64,000 nt of DNA, from the NCBI RefSeq assembly GCF_002929495.1, contig NZ_PJJJ01000035.1:234162-298161 (forward strand). The letters are read 5' to 3'. Positions 1 through 9,699 of this stretch are shown piece after piece. Made by a program: the position numbers and the translations under genes. Each line of letters begins with the position of its first letter. Within the stretch, counting starts at the first letter, position 1. The notes beneath the pieces were generated by a model. The model did not search any database, had not been told where the DNA came from, and saw only the letters and a list, made by a program, of their open reading frames with translations. This DNA comes from Cryobacterium sp. Y82. Its GTDB lineage: Bacteria > Actinomycetota > Actinomycetes > Actinomycetales > Microbacteriaceae.

Positions 1-15
1 CTGGAGGGGTTCCAA

Positions 16-810
16 GTGGCTTCGAATTACAAGCTCGAGCGTGCGGCACGTGAAGAGCGCGGACGCGTTCGTTCCTACCAAGCCAGACGGGCCGTGCACG
101 AGCACCAGAAAAAGCGTCGCGTGCGGGACAATCTCATCGCCGGGGGCGGGCTGCTGGTCGTACTGACCCTCATCGTGGTCGCGCAGGTGTTCTACTTTGA
201 CGGCGGACCAGGCACTCCGGCAGCAACCACCGCGGCCACCGACACCCCGACCACGCCGCCGACCGCTGCCGCCGGTGCCAATTCGGGTGTGGTGCCCGCC
301 AGCACGCTGGCCGAAGGTCGCGCCTGGACCGGCACCATGACCCTCAACGACATTCCGGTCGGATTCGAGCTCGATGGTGCTCTGGCACCGCAGGCAGTTT
401 CGTCGACCATCAAGCTCGTTCAAACCGGGTTTTACAACGGGCTCACCTGCCACCGCCTAACGGTGGAGGGTATTTTCGTGCTGCAGTGCGGCGACCCGGT
501 GGGTGATGGCACCGGTGGCCCCGACTACAGCTACGGACCGGTGGAGAATGCCCCGACCGACGACGTTTATCCAGCAGGGACCCTCGCCATGGCGCGTTCC
601 GGCAACGACGGCTTCTCCAACGGCAGCCAGTTCTTCATCGTCTACGAAGACAGCACCATCCCCGCCGATAGCGCGGGCGGTTACACAGTGCTTGGCCGGG
701 TCACGAGCGGCCTCGACCAGATCAAGGCCGAGATCACGGATGCTGGAATCACTGCAGGCGGCGCCTCGCCCGTCGTGCCGACCACCATTATGGGCATAAC
801 AGTTCAGTAG
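16..810 (+). CDS. Membrane-anchored cyclophilin-type peptidyl-prolyl isomerase
   Basis: This 264-residue protein should catalyse cis-trans isomerisation of proline peptide bonds on the outer face of the membrane. A basic N-terminus (residues 1-39, rich in Arg/Lys) precedes one hydrophobic segment at about 40-61 and a Pro/Thr/Ala linker to about 100. The rest is a cyclophilin fold, with the HRL of the catalytic-arginine strand, NGSQFFIVY and a GDP loop visible. The GTG start is supported by GGAGGGG at 3-9. The anchor without a cleavage site suggests it stays membrane bound with the isomerase outside, where it could assist secreted-protein folding (inference). Family assignment is firm; substrates are unknown. 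Confidence 0.93.
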   Translation: MASNYKLERAAREERGRVRSYQARRAVHEHQKKRRVRDNLIAGGGLLVVLTLIVVAQVFYFDGGPGTPAATTAATDTPTTPPTAAAGANSGVVPASTLAEGRAWTGTMTLNDIPVGFELDGALAPQAVSSTIKLVQTGFYNGLTCHRLTVEGIFVLQCGDPVGDGTGGPDYSYGPVENAPTDDVYPAGTLAMARSGNDGFSNGSQFFIVYEDSTIPADSAGGYTVLGRVTSGLDQIKAEITDAGITAGGASPVVPTTIMGITVQ

Positions 811-920
811 GATCAATCGACCCGCCTGCGCTATTGCAATAGGCTTATCAGGGTATTTCCTGGCTCCGCACTCTTTACTCCCGCGGATCCACACACAACA
901 ACTCAGCAAAGGTGAGGCTC

Positions 921-2153
921 TTGACTACGACAGATCAGCAACCATGGGGTCGCGTAGACGAAACCGGCACGGTTTACGTGCGCGAAGCCGATGGCGAACG
1001 CGCCGTCGGCCAATACCCGGATGCCACTCCGGAAGAGGCCCTGGCCTACTTCGAACGCAAGTACGTTGAGCTCAACGGGCAGGTAACCCTGCTCGAACAG
1101 CGCGCGAGGGGGGGCGCTCCGGCCGCGGACATCGCCAAGTCGGTCTCCAACCTCACCGTCGCCGTTGCCAACGCCAACGCCGTCGGCAATCTTGCCGCAC
1201 TGGCCGAGCGTCTCGGTGCCCTCGGCGGGGCCGTCAGTGAGCTCACCGAGCAGCAAAGCATCGAGACCAAGGCCGCATCCGCAGCCGCCGTCGCTGAGCG
1301 GGCCGAGATCGTGACCGAGGCGGAGCGTCTTGCCGCCGAAGACCCGGCGAAGACGCAGTGGAAGCAGACCAGCGCCGCTCTCGACGTCCTGTTCGCCAAA
1401 TGGCAAGCACACCAGCACGACGCCCCGCGCATTCCCAAGGGGGAGGCCAACGACCTCTGGAAACGCTTCCGTGCCGCACGTACGACGATCGAGCAGAACC
1501 GCAAGGCGTTCTTCGCCGAGCTTGACAGCGCTCACAAAGACGTTCGCACCAAGAAGCAGCATCTGATCGAACAGGCGGAGGCCCTCGCTCCGCAGGGTGC
1601 CGATGGCGTCTCAGCATACCGAAACCTGCTCGACGAATGGAAGAAAGCCGGCCGTAGCGGCAAGAAACAGGACGACGCCATGTGGGCCAAGTTCAAGGCC
1701 GCCGGCGACGTGCTCTACTCGGTCAAAAGCGAAGTCGAAGCTCAGGACAACGAGGAATTCTCCGCGAACCTCGTACTCAAGCTCGAACTGCTGGCCGAGG
1801 CCGAAACCCTGCTGACCACGAGCGACCGCAACGCCGCGCGTGACACGCTCACCGTGATCCAGCGCAAGTGGGATGACATCGGCAAGGTTCCCCGGGACCA
1901 GGTCAAGCCGATTGAGGACCGTCTTCGCAAGGTGGAAGCCGTCGTGCGCAAACTCGATGACGACCATTGGAAGCACAATAACCCGGAGACGAAGGCACGC
2001 ACCGAGGGCCTGGCCGGCCAGCTGAACGACGCGATCGCCAAGCTCGAGGCTGAGCTGACCCTGGCGCAGAAGGGGCAAAACGCCCGCGCCATCAAGGACG
2101 CCACCGAAGCGCTCGAGGCCCGTAAGGCCTGGCTGAAGGCGATCGGCCAGTAG
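921..2153 (+). CDS. DUF349 domain-containing protein
   Basis: A soluble, charged, largely alpha-helical protein of about 410 residues made of repeated DUF349 units; recurrent Trp-Lys patterns such as WKQTSAALDVLF, LWKRFR, LLDEWKKAGR and MWAKFKAAGD mark the units. The molecular role of the family in actinobacteria is not established. The frame is open from a GTG at 912, but the TTG at 921 sits just behind AAAGGTGAGG (909-917) and gives the conserved-looking N-terminus TTTDQQPWGRV, so I prefer 921. It stands between the cyclophilin and an AbiEi-like gene on the same strand. Confidence 0.85.
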   Translation: MTTTDQQPWGRVDETGTVYVREADGERAVGQYPDATPEEALAYFERKYVELNGQVTLLEQRARGGAPAADIAKSVSNLTVAVANANAVGNLAALAERLGALGGAVSELTEQQSIETKAASAAAVAERAEIVTEAERLAAEDPAKTQWKQTSAALDVLFAKWQAHQHDAPRIPKGEANDLWKRFRAARTTIEQNRKAFFAELDSAHKDVRTKKQHLIEQAEALAPQGADGVSAYRNLLDEWKKAGRSGKKQDDAMWAKFKAAGDVLYSVKSEVEAQDNEEFSANLVLKLELLAEAETLLTTSDRNAARDTLTVIQRKWDDIGKVPRDQVKPIEDRLRKVEAVVRKLDDDHWKHNNPETKARTEGLAGQLNDAIAKLEAELTLAQKGQNARAIKDATEALEARKAWLKAIGQ

Positions 2154-2265
2154 CAAAGCGGCAGGGCCTCCCGCGGAGTTATACACACTCCGCGGGAGTT
2201 CACACTTTATCCACAGATCGTCCTCCTTTGGGCCTCTGAGTGGGTAGGACCGTCACTCTGGTGGC

Positions 2266-2874
2266 ATGACGAATTCAGCGGGACGACCGCTCAGCATAAA
2301 CGACCTGCCGCTCACCGAGCTCTACAGCGCCCGCCTCGACGGACAGGTCTTCCAAGTCGCCGATTCCTGGTGCGTGATTGATGAGATAGACGGATGCGAT
2401 ACCCGCGCTATCGCCGCCAGCCAGCTGGTCCCGCCCCGCGCCATCGCCGAACAACTCACCGCCGCGTGGATCTACGGCGTCGCACCGGAGCCGCGTCGCC
2501 ACCAGTTCTGTGTGCTGATCAGCGCGCGCGCCACCGCAGTGTGGTCTCCGCGGGCACAGGTGCGTGAAATCGTGCGCTCTCCCGACGATGTTCGCACCAT
2601 CTCGGGGGTACGAGTTACCACGCCCCTGCGCACCGCGGTCGATCTCGCGCGCTACACGCCCGGCACTGCGCCGGCCGCGGGACTCACAGCCCTGTTGGCC
2701 CGCCTTTTGCACTACGGCGAATACCCCGATGTCGCGGCCGCCATTCGCCTCTGCAAACGAGGCAGCCCCGCCCACGGCACCCTCGCCGTGGCGCGATTGG
2801 CAGCCGTCACGGCTCCCCTGCAGGCCTTGCGCCTACAGTGCCTGCGGGGTGCCGCGCCCATCACCGCGGGTTAG
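2266..2874 (+). CDS. Orphan AbiEi-like (type IV antitoxin-related) protein
   Basis: The 202-residue product resembles the actinobacterial proteins described as AbiEi antitoxin domain or DUF559-related. The clearest signature is the segment VRTISGVRVTTPLRTAVDLAR (about residues 109-129, only key part shown: a glycine-valine strand followed by PLRTAVDLAR). No DNA-binding winged helix is obvious at the N-terminus, and no AbiEii nucleotidyltransferase toxin partner lies nearby, so an antitoxin role is doubtful. Family members are often longer, about 250-320 residues, so the C-terminus may be shortened. It converges on relA and the two stop codons overlap by 4 nt. Assignment is moderate and function is open. 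Confidence 0.6.
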   Translation: MTNSAGRPLSINDLPLTELYSARLDGQVFQVADSWCVIDEIDGCDTRAIAASQLVPPRAIAEQLTAAWIYGVAPEPRRHQFCVLISARATAVWSPRAQVREIVRSPDDVRTISGVRVTTPLRTAVDLARYTPGTAPAAGLTALLARLLHYGEYPDVAAAIRLCKRGSPAHGTLAVARLAAVTAPLQALRLQCLRGAAPITAG

Positions 2875-5126
2875 CCGTCGCTAACCCGGTACACATCGTA
2901 AACGGCATCAATGCGACGCACGGCGTTCAGCACGCGGTCGAGATGGGTAGTATCGCCCATTTCGAACACGAAGCGGCTAAGCGCCAGGCGAGCGCTGGAG
3001 GTGTTGACCGTGGCCGAGAGAATGTTTACGTGGTGCTCCGACAACACCCGGGTGACGTCGGAGAGCAGCCCGGAACGGTCGAGAGCTTCAATTTGTATGT
3101 GTACGAGGAACAGGCTCTTGGAGGTGGGCGCCCACTCGACCTCGATCATGCGCTCGGGTTCTTTGAGCAGCGACTGCACATTGTGGCAGGCCGCCTGGTG
3201 TACCGAGACGCCAGCGCCACGAGTGACGAAGCCGACGATCTTGTCGCCGGGCACTGGAGTACAACACCGGGCCAGTTTGACCAGGATGTCGGGCGCCCCG
3301 CGCACGAGAACTCCCGAATCTCCATTGCGGGTGGTCTGCGTCCGCCCCCGCGCGGCGACCGGAAAATCATTGTTGTCGTTGTCTTCGATGCTCTGCACCG
3401 AGGAGACAACCTTTTCGAGCACGGACTGGGTCGAAACGTGACCCTCACCAACAGCGGCATAGAGCGCCGAGACGTCTTCGTACTTGAGCTGGGCCGCGAC
3501 CTCCGCGAAGGAGTCCTGGTTCATCAGCTTCTGCAGGGGGAGGTTCTGCTTGCGCATCGCGCGTGCAATGGCGTCGCGGCCCTGTTCGATAGCTTCGTCG
3601 CGGCGTTCTTTCGTAAACCATTGCCGGATCTTGTTGCGAGCCCTGGGGCTCTTGACGAAATTCAGCCAGTCTTTGCTCGGGCCAGAGTCAGGGTTTTTCG
3701 AGGTGAACACCTCGACGACGTCGCCGGTGATGAGCTCGTTCTCGAGCGGTACCAGTCTGCCGTTGACTTTGGAACCCATGGTGCGGTGGCCGACCTCGGT
3801 ATGCACCGCATAGGCAAAGTCGACCGGCGTTGCACCGGAGGGCAGGCCAATGACGCGGCCTTTCGGCGTGAATACGTAAACTTCCTTGGCGCCGATCTCA
3901 TAACGCAGGGAGTCGAGGAACTCTCCCGGGTCGGCCGTTTCGGCCTGCCAGTCAGAGATGTGCGCGAGCCACGCCATATCGGTGTCGCTCTGGGGACCTG
4001 GCCCGCCGGCACTTTTGCCGTTGACCTGTTCCTTATACTTCCAGTGCGCGGCAACTCCGAACTCAGCACGCTGGTGCATCTCGGTGGTGCGAATCTGAAT
4101 TTCCACAGCGCGACCGCTGGGGCCGAGCACGGTCGTGTGCAGGGACTGGTACAGGTTGAACTTCGGGGTGGCGATGTAGTCCTTGAACCGACCGGGCAGC
4201 GGCGTCCACCGGGCGTGGATGGAACCCAGAACCGCGTAGCAGTCCCGCACGGAATTCACGAGAACGCGAATACCGACGAGGTCGTAAATCTCATCGAACT
4301 CACGGCCGCGCACGACCATCTTCTGATAGATCGAGTAGTACTGTTTGGGTCGCCCGGCGACTTTGCCGCGAATTCGTGCCGATTTGAGATCGTTGTTGAT
4401 GGTGTCGATGACCTGCTGAACGAACTCTTCACGCTGCGGCGTGCGCTGCTTGACCAGACTTTCAATTTCGGCGTACAGCTTGGGGTACAGCACCGCAAAA
4501 GAAAGGTCTTCGAGTTCCCATTTGATGGTCTGGATTCCGAGACGGTGCGCGAGGGGCGCGTAGATTTCCAAAGTCTCTGTAGCTTTTCGCACTGCGGATT
4601 CATTGGGAACGAAGCCCCAAGTGCGCGCATTGTGGAGTCGGTCGGCGAGTTTGATGATGAGTACCCGAATGTCTTTAGACATTGCGACGATCATCTTACG
4701 TACGGTCTCGGCCTGGGTCGAGTCGCCGTATTTCACCTTGTCGAGCTTGGTGACCCCATCCACCAGCATCGCAATTTCATCGCCGAAGTCGGCCCGCAGG
4801 GCGTCGAGGGTGTATTCCGTGTCCTCCACGGTGTCGTGCAGCAAAGCAGCAGCGATGGTCTTGGTACCGATACCGAGATCAGCCAAAATCTGCGCCACGG
4901 CGACGGGGTGGGTGATGTACGGCTCGCCGCTCCGACGCAGTTGACCGTCGTGTGCTCGCTCGGCGGCGGTATACGCGCGCTCGATGATCGACAGATCAAC
5001 CTTTGGGTGATTCAGCCGTACCGTCTTGATCAAGCGATCGACGGCACCGGCAGGCTGCGCCCGGGAGAATATGCGCGGAACTAAACGGCGCAGCGACGCC
5101 GGAGAGGGGGTCGTCGTGTCCGTCAT
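2871..5126 (-). CDS. relA: Bifunctional (p)ppGpp synthetase/hydrolase, RelA/SpoT family
   Basis: At 751 residues this is a full-length long RSH enzyme, making and degrading the alarmone (p)ppGpp in the stringent response. The hydrolase HD pair is at about residues 97-98 (LLHDTVEDTEYT), followed by the synthetase domain with YYSIYQKM and the conserved RVLV/YAVLG region, then a TGS domain (VYVFTPKGRVIGLPSG) and a C-terminal ACT domain. Both catalytic halves look complete, as is usual for the single RSH of actinobacteria. The ATG start follows GAGGTGAG. A possible promoter lies 30-60 nt upstream of the start. It sits next to secF as in many actinobacteria, but with its own transcription start. 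Confidence 0.97.
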   Translation of the reverse strand: MTDTTTPSPASLRRLVPRIFSRAQPAGAVDRLIKTVRLNHPKVDLSIIERAYTAAERAHDGQLRRSGEPYITHPVAVAQILADLGIGTKTIAAALLHDTVEDTEYTLDALRADFGDEIAMLVDGVTKLDKVKYGDSTQAETVRKMIVAMSKDIRVLIIKLADRLHNARTWGFVPNESAVRKATETLEIYAPLAHRLGIQTIKWELEDLSFAVLYPKLYAEIESLVKQRTPQREEFVQQVIDTINNDLKSARIRGKVAGRPKQYYSIYQKMVVRGREFDEIYDLVGIRVLVNSVRDCYAVLGSIHARWTPLPGRFKDYIATPKFNLYQSLHTTVLGPSGRAVEIQIRTTEMHQRAEFGVAAHWKYKEQVNGKSAGGPGPQSDTDMAWLAHISDWQAETADPGEFLDSLRYEIGAKEVYVFTPKGRVIGLPSGATPVDFAYAVHTEVGHRTMGSKVNGRLVPLENELITGDVVEVFTSKNPDSGPSKDWLNFVKSPRARNKIRQWFTKERRDEAIEQGRDAIARAMRKQNLPLQKLMNQDSFAEVAAQLKYEDVSALYAAVGEGHVSTQSVLEKVVSSVQSIEDNDNNDFPVAARGRTQTTRNGDSGVLVRGAPDILVKLARCCTPVPGDKIVGFVTRGAGVSVHQAACHNVQSLLKEPERMIEVEWAPTSKSLFLVHIQIEALDRSGLLSDVTRVLSEHHVNILSATVNTSSARLALSRFVFEMGDTTHLDRVLNAVRRIDAVYDVYRVSDG

Positions 5127-5154
5127 AGTCTCACCTCGTACTTCACGCCCTGCG

Positions 5155-5185
5155 GAGATACGCGGGCGGGTGTGCGTAGTGTCAA
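5155..5185 (-). promoter_or_regulatory. Candidate promoter of relA
   Basis: Reading the minus strand, TTGACA (5180-5185) is followed after 19 nt by TATCTC (5155-5160), about 30 nt before the relA start. The -35 match is perfect, but the spacing is long and the -10 is weak. CATAAT just upstream is an alternative -10. Confidence 0.35.
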
Positions 5186-5248
5186 TTATGCCGGTTCTGC
5201 GAGGGTTGCCCTTACGCCCCCAGCGATCATGTGTCGATCACACGACGA

Positions 5249-5276
5249 AGCGGCCAGCCCGAAAGGGCTGGCCGCT
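5249..5276. terminator. Hairpin between relA and the secDF genes
   Basis: A perfect 12-bp stem (AGCGGCCAGCCC paired with its complement) closes on a GAAA tetraloop. It lies 23 nt past the secF stop codon and upstream of relA, so it most likely ends secDF transcription. There is no long T-run on either side, as is common for actinobacterial terminators. Confidence 0.7.
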
Positions 5277-5299
5277 CTACATCACAGAGATTCCTGCAA

Positions 5300-6313
5300 C
5301 TACGCCGTAACGCTCTCCGCGGTCGGAGCTGAAGCCTTGGCGCGCGCGGCGAGGGCCTTCTTGTCGTGTTTACGAATGACATCCTCACCATTTCGCAGCT
5401 GGGCATACATCGGTGACGCGATGAAGATGGTCGAATAAGTGCCGACCAGGATTCCGATGAGCAGAGCGAGCGAGATGTCGCGCAGGGTGCCGGCGCCCAG
5501 AACGAATGCACCGATGAACAGAATGGATGCCACGGGCAGGGCCGCCACGACGGAGGTGTTGATGGAACGCACGAGCGTCTGATTGACGGCGAGGTTCACC
5601 GACTCAGAGAAGGTTCGGCTTGAGCCTGACCCATCGAAATTCGTATTCTCGCGAATCTTGTCGAAAACAACGACGGTGTCATAGAGCGAGTACCCAAGGA
5701 TCGTGAGAAACCCAATTACTGCCGCCGGCGTGATTTCAAAACCGGTTATCCCATAGAAGCCCGCAGTGATCACGAGGTCGTGCAGCAGGGCGACCATGGC
5801 TGCCACGGACATCTTCCAGGTGCGGAAGTAGATCGCCATGATGATTCCGGCCAGCACGAGGAACACGACCAGGGCACGAAGAGCCTGCCCGGTGATGTCC
5901 TGCCCCCAGGTCGCACCGATAAACGAGGTGGCAACCTCACGGACTGGAACGTTGTAGCCAGCGGCGAGAGCGTCACGCACCCCCGTGGTCTCTGCTTCCG
6001 AGAGCTGATCGGTCTGGATCCGCACACCGTCAGAGCCGACGGTGGAGACCTTCGGCACGGCGTCTGGAACAACACTCGCGACGGCATCCGTTGCCGTGGT
6101 CTCCGACTGGCTGGTCGTCTGCGAGACAACGAACTCGCTGCCCCCGGTGAATTCGATACCGAAAACGAAACCGCCGCGCAACAGGAACGGACCGACCAGG
6201 GCGATGAGGACCATTCCTCCGGCGATCAAGTACCAGAGCTTCCGACGCCCGACGATATTGAGCGAACGAGCGCCCGTGTAGAGGTCATTTCCAAATTTCG
6301 AGAAGCTGGCCAT
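5300..6313 (-). CDS. secF: Protein translocase accessory subunit SecF
   Basis: SecF pairs with SecD to pull proteins through SecYEG using the proton gradient. The 337-residue sequence has the family pattern: a first membrane segment near residues 28-48, a periplasmic loop starting with the FGIEFTGGSEF motif, and five further membrane segments including the VVVFDKIRENT cytoplasmic signature. The C-terminal tail is Lys/Ala-rich. Its start codon overlaps the secD stop by one base, so translation is coupled to secD. Length and motifs are normal. Confidence 0.96.
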   Translation of the reverse strand: MASFSKFGNDLYTGARSLNIVGRRKLWYLIAGGMVLIALVGPFLLRGGFVFGIEFTGGSEFVVSQTTSQSETTATDAVASVVPDAVPKVSTVGSDGVRIQTDQLSEAETTGVRDALAAGYNVPVREVATSFIGATWGQDITGQALRALVVFLVLAGIIMAIYFRTWKMSVAAMVALLHDLVITAGFYGITGFEITPAAVIGFLTILGYSLYDTVVVFDKIRENTNFDGSGSSRTFSESVNLAVNQTLVRSINTSVVAALPVASILFIGAFVLGAGTLRDISLALLIGILVGTYSTIFIASPMYAQLRNGEDVIRKHDKKALAARAKASAPTAESVTA

Positions 6314-8034
6314 CAGGAATCCTTCCTGTCCGTCGATCGTTCAGTGCTGGTGCTCACGAGCTCTGAGGCTTTACGCTCGGCGATGGTTTGTCGCTTCGCT
6401 GCCTCTTTGCTCGAGGAAGAGACCTTGGAAGCCGACACCGACGCGGACGGCTCAAATCGGGCCCGTCCGCGGTAGACGGCCCCGAGCGCGCGCGGATCCA
6501 GCCCGCTGAGTTTGTGGCCCTCATTGAAGAACTTCGTCTGAGCGACCAGCTGCAGCATCGGGTGGGTGAACAAACTGACCACGAGCAGGTCGACGATCGT
6601 CGTGAGGCCAAGCGTCAGCGCGAAACCGCGCACGTTGCCAACGGCGAGCACGAACAACACGGCAGCGGCAAGAAAATTGACGACGTCAGAGGCGACGATG
6701 GTACGGAGAGCCCGCTTCCAGCCAGCTTCGACCGAGGACTCCAGCCCGCGACCGTCGCGCAGCTCATCACGAACACGTTCGAAGTACACGATGAACGAGT
6801 CGGCAGTGATACCGATAGCCACGATCAAACCGGCTACACCGGCCAGGGACAGGCGATAGCCGTCGCGCCAGGACAAAATGGTGATGAGCAGATACGTGAT
6901 CACCGCAGCCACGCCTAGAGACGCAACCGTGATCATCCCGAGAAGACGGTACTGGGCGAGCGAGTACAGGACGACGAGGATCAGACCGATCAGGCCGGCG
7001 ATCAGCCCATTGAGGAGTTGCGTCGACCCGAGCGTCGCCGAAATGGTGTCCTGGCTTTGCACGGTGAAGCTGATCGGAAGGGCACCGAACTTGAGCTGGT
7101 CTGCCAGCGCTTTTGAACTGTCCTGATCGAATGACCCGGTGATCTGTGGCTTGCCATCGAGGATGGCGGCCTGGGTGGTCGGGGCAGAGATGACATGGCC
7201 GTCGAGCACGATTGCAAACTGGTTCTGCACACCGGTGAGGTCGAACAACCGGGTGGTGACGTCAGCGAACTTCGAGGTTCCATCATTGTTGAAGACGATA
7301 TTGACGGCCCACTCGCCCGTGGTTGCGCCGTTTTGCGTCGTTTGTTGGCCATTGGTCGCGTCGGCGATTGTGGACCCGTCCACCTCGACCGGACCGAGGA
7401 TGTACTTGACGGATCCATCCGTTTCGCAGGTGATCAGGGGCCGGTTGGCCGGCGCCACATTGGTGGAGTTGATTTTGCTGCAGTCGAAGGCGTCGTACTC
7501 TGCCTGGAGTGCGGGGGTGACGTAGTTGAGGTCGCTTGCGTTGGTCGGTGCGACGGCGGGAGTGGTCGACAGGCTCGGATCGACGGGAGCTTGCGGCGTC
7601 GGTGTTGCGGTGCCGTCAGCACCGACGGTCTGGCCGGACGGTTGACCGGCGACGAGCACCGCCCGAAACTCGAGCTTTGCCGACGACTTGATACGTTCCA
7701 GGGTGGCGTCATCGGGGGTACCGGGAATCGATACGACGATGTTTCGTCCGCCCTGAGTATTGACCTCCGCCTCGGAGGCACCAGAGGAGTTCACACGCTG
7801 GCGGATGATACCGACCGCTTCGCCCAACTGTTCAGAGGTAACCGTCGCACCACTCTCAACTTGCGGGGCGAGAATGATCTGCGTTCCGCCCGCGAGGTCA
7901 AGGGCCAGTTTCGGCGTCCACGATCCGTTCTGGGTAAACACGCCAAAAGCGTTGAGGGCGATGAGGGCGACGATAATCACGCCAAGCCAGGTCAGGGATC
8001 GCCAGGCCTTCTTGACCGGAGAGGACTTAGCCAC
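6313..8034 (-). CDS. secD: Protein translocase accessory subunit SecD
   Basis: Partner of SecF in proton-driven export. The 573-residue protein has an N-terminal membrane segment (about 15-33), the LALDLAGGTQI motif, a large external P1 domain and five C-terminal membrane segments with the FVVYFERVRDE-like signature (here SFIVYFERVRDEL). The P1 region carries a low-complexity Pro/Thr/Ala insert at about residues 145-185 (TPTPQAPVDPSLS and flanking), typical of actinobacterial SecD. The Ser/Lys-rich C-terminal tail after the last membrane segment is long. Clustered with secF and yajC. Confidence 0.96.
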   Translation of the reverse strand: MAKSSPVKKAWRSLTWLGVIIVALIALNAFGVFTQNGSWTPKLALDLAGGTQIILAPQVESGATVTSEQLGEAVGIIRQRVNSSGASEAEVNTQGGRNIVVSIPGTPDDATLERIKSSAKLEFRAVLVAGQPSGQTVGADGTATPTPQAPVDPSLSTTPAVAPTNASDLNYVTPALQAEYDAFDCSKINSTNVAPANRPLITCETDGSVKYILGPVEVDGSTIADATNGQQTTQNGATTGEWAVNIVFNNDGTSKFADVTTRLFDLTGVQNQFAIVLDGHVISAPTTQAAILDGKPQITGSFDQDSSKALADQLKFGALPISFTVQSQDTISATLGSTQLLNGLIAGLIGLILVVLYSLAQYRLLGMITVASLGVAAVITYLLITILSWRDGYRLSLAGVAGLIVAIGITADSFIVYFERVRDELRDGRGLESSVEAGWKRALRTIVASDVVNFLAAAVLFVLAVGNVRGFALTLGLTTIVDLLVVSLFTHPMLQLVAQTKFFNEGHKLSGLDPRALGAVYRGRARFEPSASVSASKVSSSSKEAAKRQTIAERKASELVSTSTERSTDRKDS

Positions 8035-8149
8035 CTATGAACTCAGCTTTCTGTTGGCGCCCACGCCATAATGCGTGGGCGCGCCGCGTGTTGCAGTACG
8101 TGCGTTGTTTTACTGTGGTGCCAAGCGAGTATTGCGTAAAAATTAGAAA

Positions 8150-8536
8150 CTACGCGTCACCCTTTTTGGGCTGGTCCGTGGTGTCGGTGTCGACATCGGC
8201 AACGCGCTGGCCGAATTCCGGCTCGGTGAGCGAGTCGATGCTATCAACACTGGAGTCCTCGGGGACATCGGCCACTACCGGCTCCACCACACGGGCGATG
8301 GTCTGACGGTGGATTTCGACAACGACGCCGGGGGCGATCTGCAGTTCGACCTTGTTGGCCTCTTCATCGATGGCGATGATGGTACCGTACATGCCGAAGT
8401 TGGTCATAACGTCGGCGCCGGGAACCATGGTGGCCTGCAGTGCTTCCTGGTCTTTCTTGCGCTTACGGCCATTGCGGAACATGAAGAAGACGAGAACGGC
8501 CAAAACGGCCAACATGACGAGAGTCAATGAATCCAT
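8150..8536 (-). CDS. yajC: Preprotein translocase subunit YajC
   Basis: A 128-residue single-pass membrane protein that joins SecDF in the holo-translocon. One hydrophobic segment lies at residues 4-22, followed by the basic stretch RNGRKRKKD and the conserved PGADVMTNFGMYGTI region. The acidic C-terminal tail (after about residue 90, rich in Asp/Glu/Ser) is a lineage extension of low complexity. The 115-nt gap to secD has no recognised signal. Confidence 0.93.
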   Translation of the reverse strand: MDSLTLVMLAVLAVLVFFMFRNGRKRKKDQEALQATMVPGADVMTNFGMYGTIIAIDEEANKVELQIAPGVVVEIHRQTIARVVEPVVADVPEDSSVDSIDSLTEPEFGQRVADVDTDTTDQPKKGDA

Positions 8537-8649
8537 AAAGCGGTATTACCTTTCGATTGCGGCACGGGTGGCCGAAGCTTGTGATGAGGCCCGCTTGTGC
8601 GGGCAGATACCTTCTGGACTAAGGCTATAGACAGATGGACCAAATTGAA

Positions 8650-9699
8650 TTATAGATCAAGAAGGGTCGCACTGCCCTGAGGAGGGGTCAGACCGAAATG
8701 TTGCCACGCTGCGCTCGTGGCAACCCGCCCTCGCGGGGTGCGCGTGAGGAAGCCTATCCTTACCAGGAACGGCTCGACGACCGCCTCCACCGTTTCGGAC
8801 TCTTCACCGACCGACACGGCCAGGGTGTTGAGCCCCACCGGCCCTCCCCCGAACCGGGTCAAAATGATCTTCATGACTTCACGGTCGAGGCGGTCGAGAC
8901 CGATCGCATCGACGTCATACAGCTCGAGTGCCGCGTGTACCGCCGCAATGTCGGCCGCTCCCCCGTGCACGAGCGCATAGTCACGGACCCGGCGCAGCAG
9001 GCGGTTCGCGATGCGCGGTGTGCCGCGGCACCGTCCGGCGATCTCGGCCAGGGCATCTTTTTTGATCGGCAGGTCGATTAAAAGTGCTGCACGAGCCAGA
9101 ACTTGTTCGAGCTCGCTCTCAGCGTAGAACTCGAGATGGGCTGTGAAACCGAATCGGTCGCGCAAGGGGTTCGGCAGCAGACCGGAACGGGTGGTGGCAC
9201 CGACCAGGGTGAACGGGGCCAGGTCGAGCGGAACCGAAGTAGCACCGGCGCCCTTGCCGACCATAATGTCAATGCGAAAGTCCTCCATGGCGAGGTAGAG
9301 CATCTCTTCGGCGGAACGTGCCATGCGGTGGATCTCGTCGATAAAGAGCACCTCGCCGGGCACCAGGGAAGAAAGCACGGCCGCGAGGTCGCCGGCGTGT
9401 TGAATGGCTGGACCACTCGACATGCGCAGCGGACGGTTACCCTCGTACGCGACGATCATGGCCAGGGTGGTCTTGCCGAGGCCGGGAGGACCGGCCAGGA
9501 GGATGTGATCGGGTGTGCGATTCTGCATCGTTGCGGCGGTCAGCAGCAGCTCTAGCTGCCCACGAACCTTTTTCTGGCCGACGAATTCGGCCAGACTCAC
9601 CGGGCGCAAGGCCCCCTCGAAGGCAAGCTCTGACTCGCTTTCAAGCGAGGGGTCGACCAGTTTGACGACGGAGTTTTCGATGTCAGGATCGGTTGTCAC
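8650..9699 (-). CDS. ruvB: Holliday junction branch-migration helicase RuvB
   Basis: This AAA+ motor of 349 residues drives branch migration of Holliday junctions with RuvA. Walker A is [12 protein letters not shown], Walker B is LFIDEIHRM, sensor 1 lies in [11 protein letters not shown], the arginine finger in PLRDRFGF, and the C-terminal winged helix ends in TPRGRVAT. Length is normal. Its start overlaps the ruvA stop by 4 nt, and the order ruvC-ruvA-ruvB in the direction of transcription is the standard operon. Confidence 0.98.
   Translation of the reverse strand: MTTDPDIENSVVKLVDPSLESESELAFEGALRPVSLAEFVGQKKVRGQLELLLTAATMQNRTPDHILLAGPPGLGKTTLAMIVAYEGNRPLRMSSGPAIQHAGDLAAVLSSLVPGEVLFIDEIHRMARSAEEMLYLAMEDFRIDIMVGKGAGATSVPLDLAPFTLVGATTRSGLLPNPLRDRFGFTAHLEFYAESELEQVLARAALLIDLPIKKDALAEIAGRCRGTPRIANRLLRRVRDYALVHGGAADIAAVHAALELYDVDAIGLDRLDREVMKIILTRFGGGPVGLNTLAVSVGEESETVEAVVEPFLVRIGFLTRTPRGRVATSAAWQHFGLTPPQGSATLLDL

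Noticed and set aside
2838..5084. A 748-codon open frame on the plus strand opposite relA
   Set aside because: It mirrors the full relA gene, has no domain similarity and no ribosome site; in high-GC genomes long antisense frames arise from codon bias.
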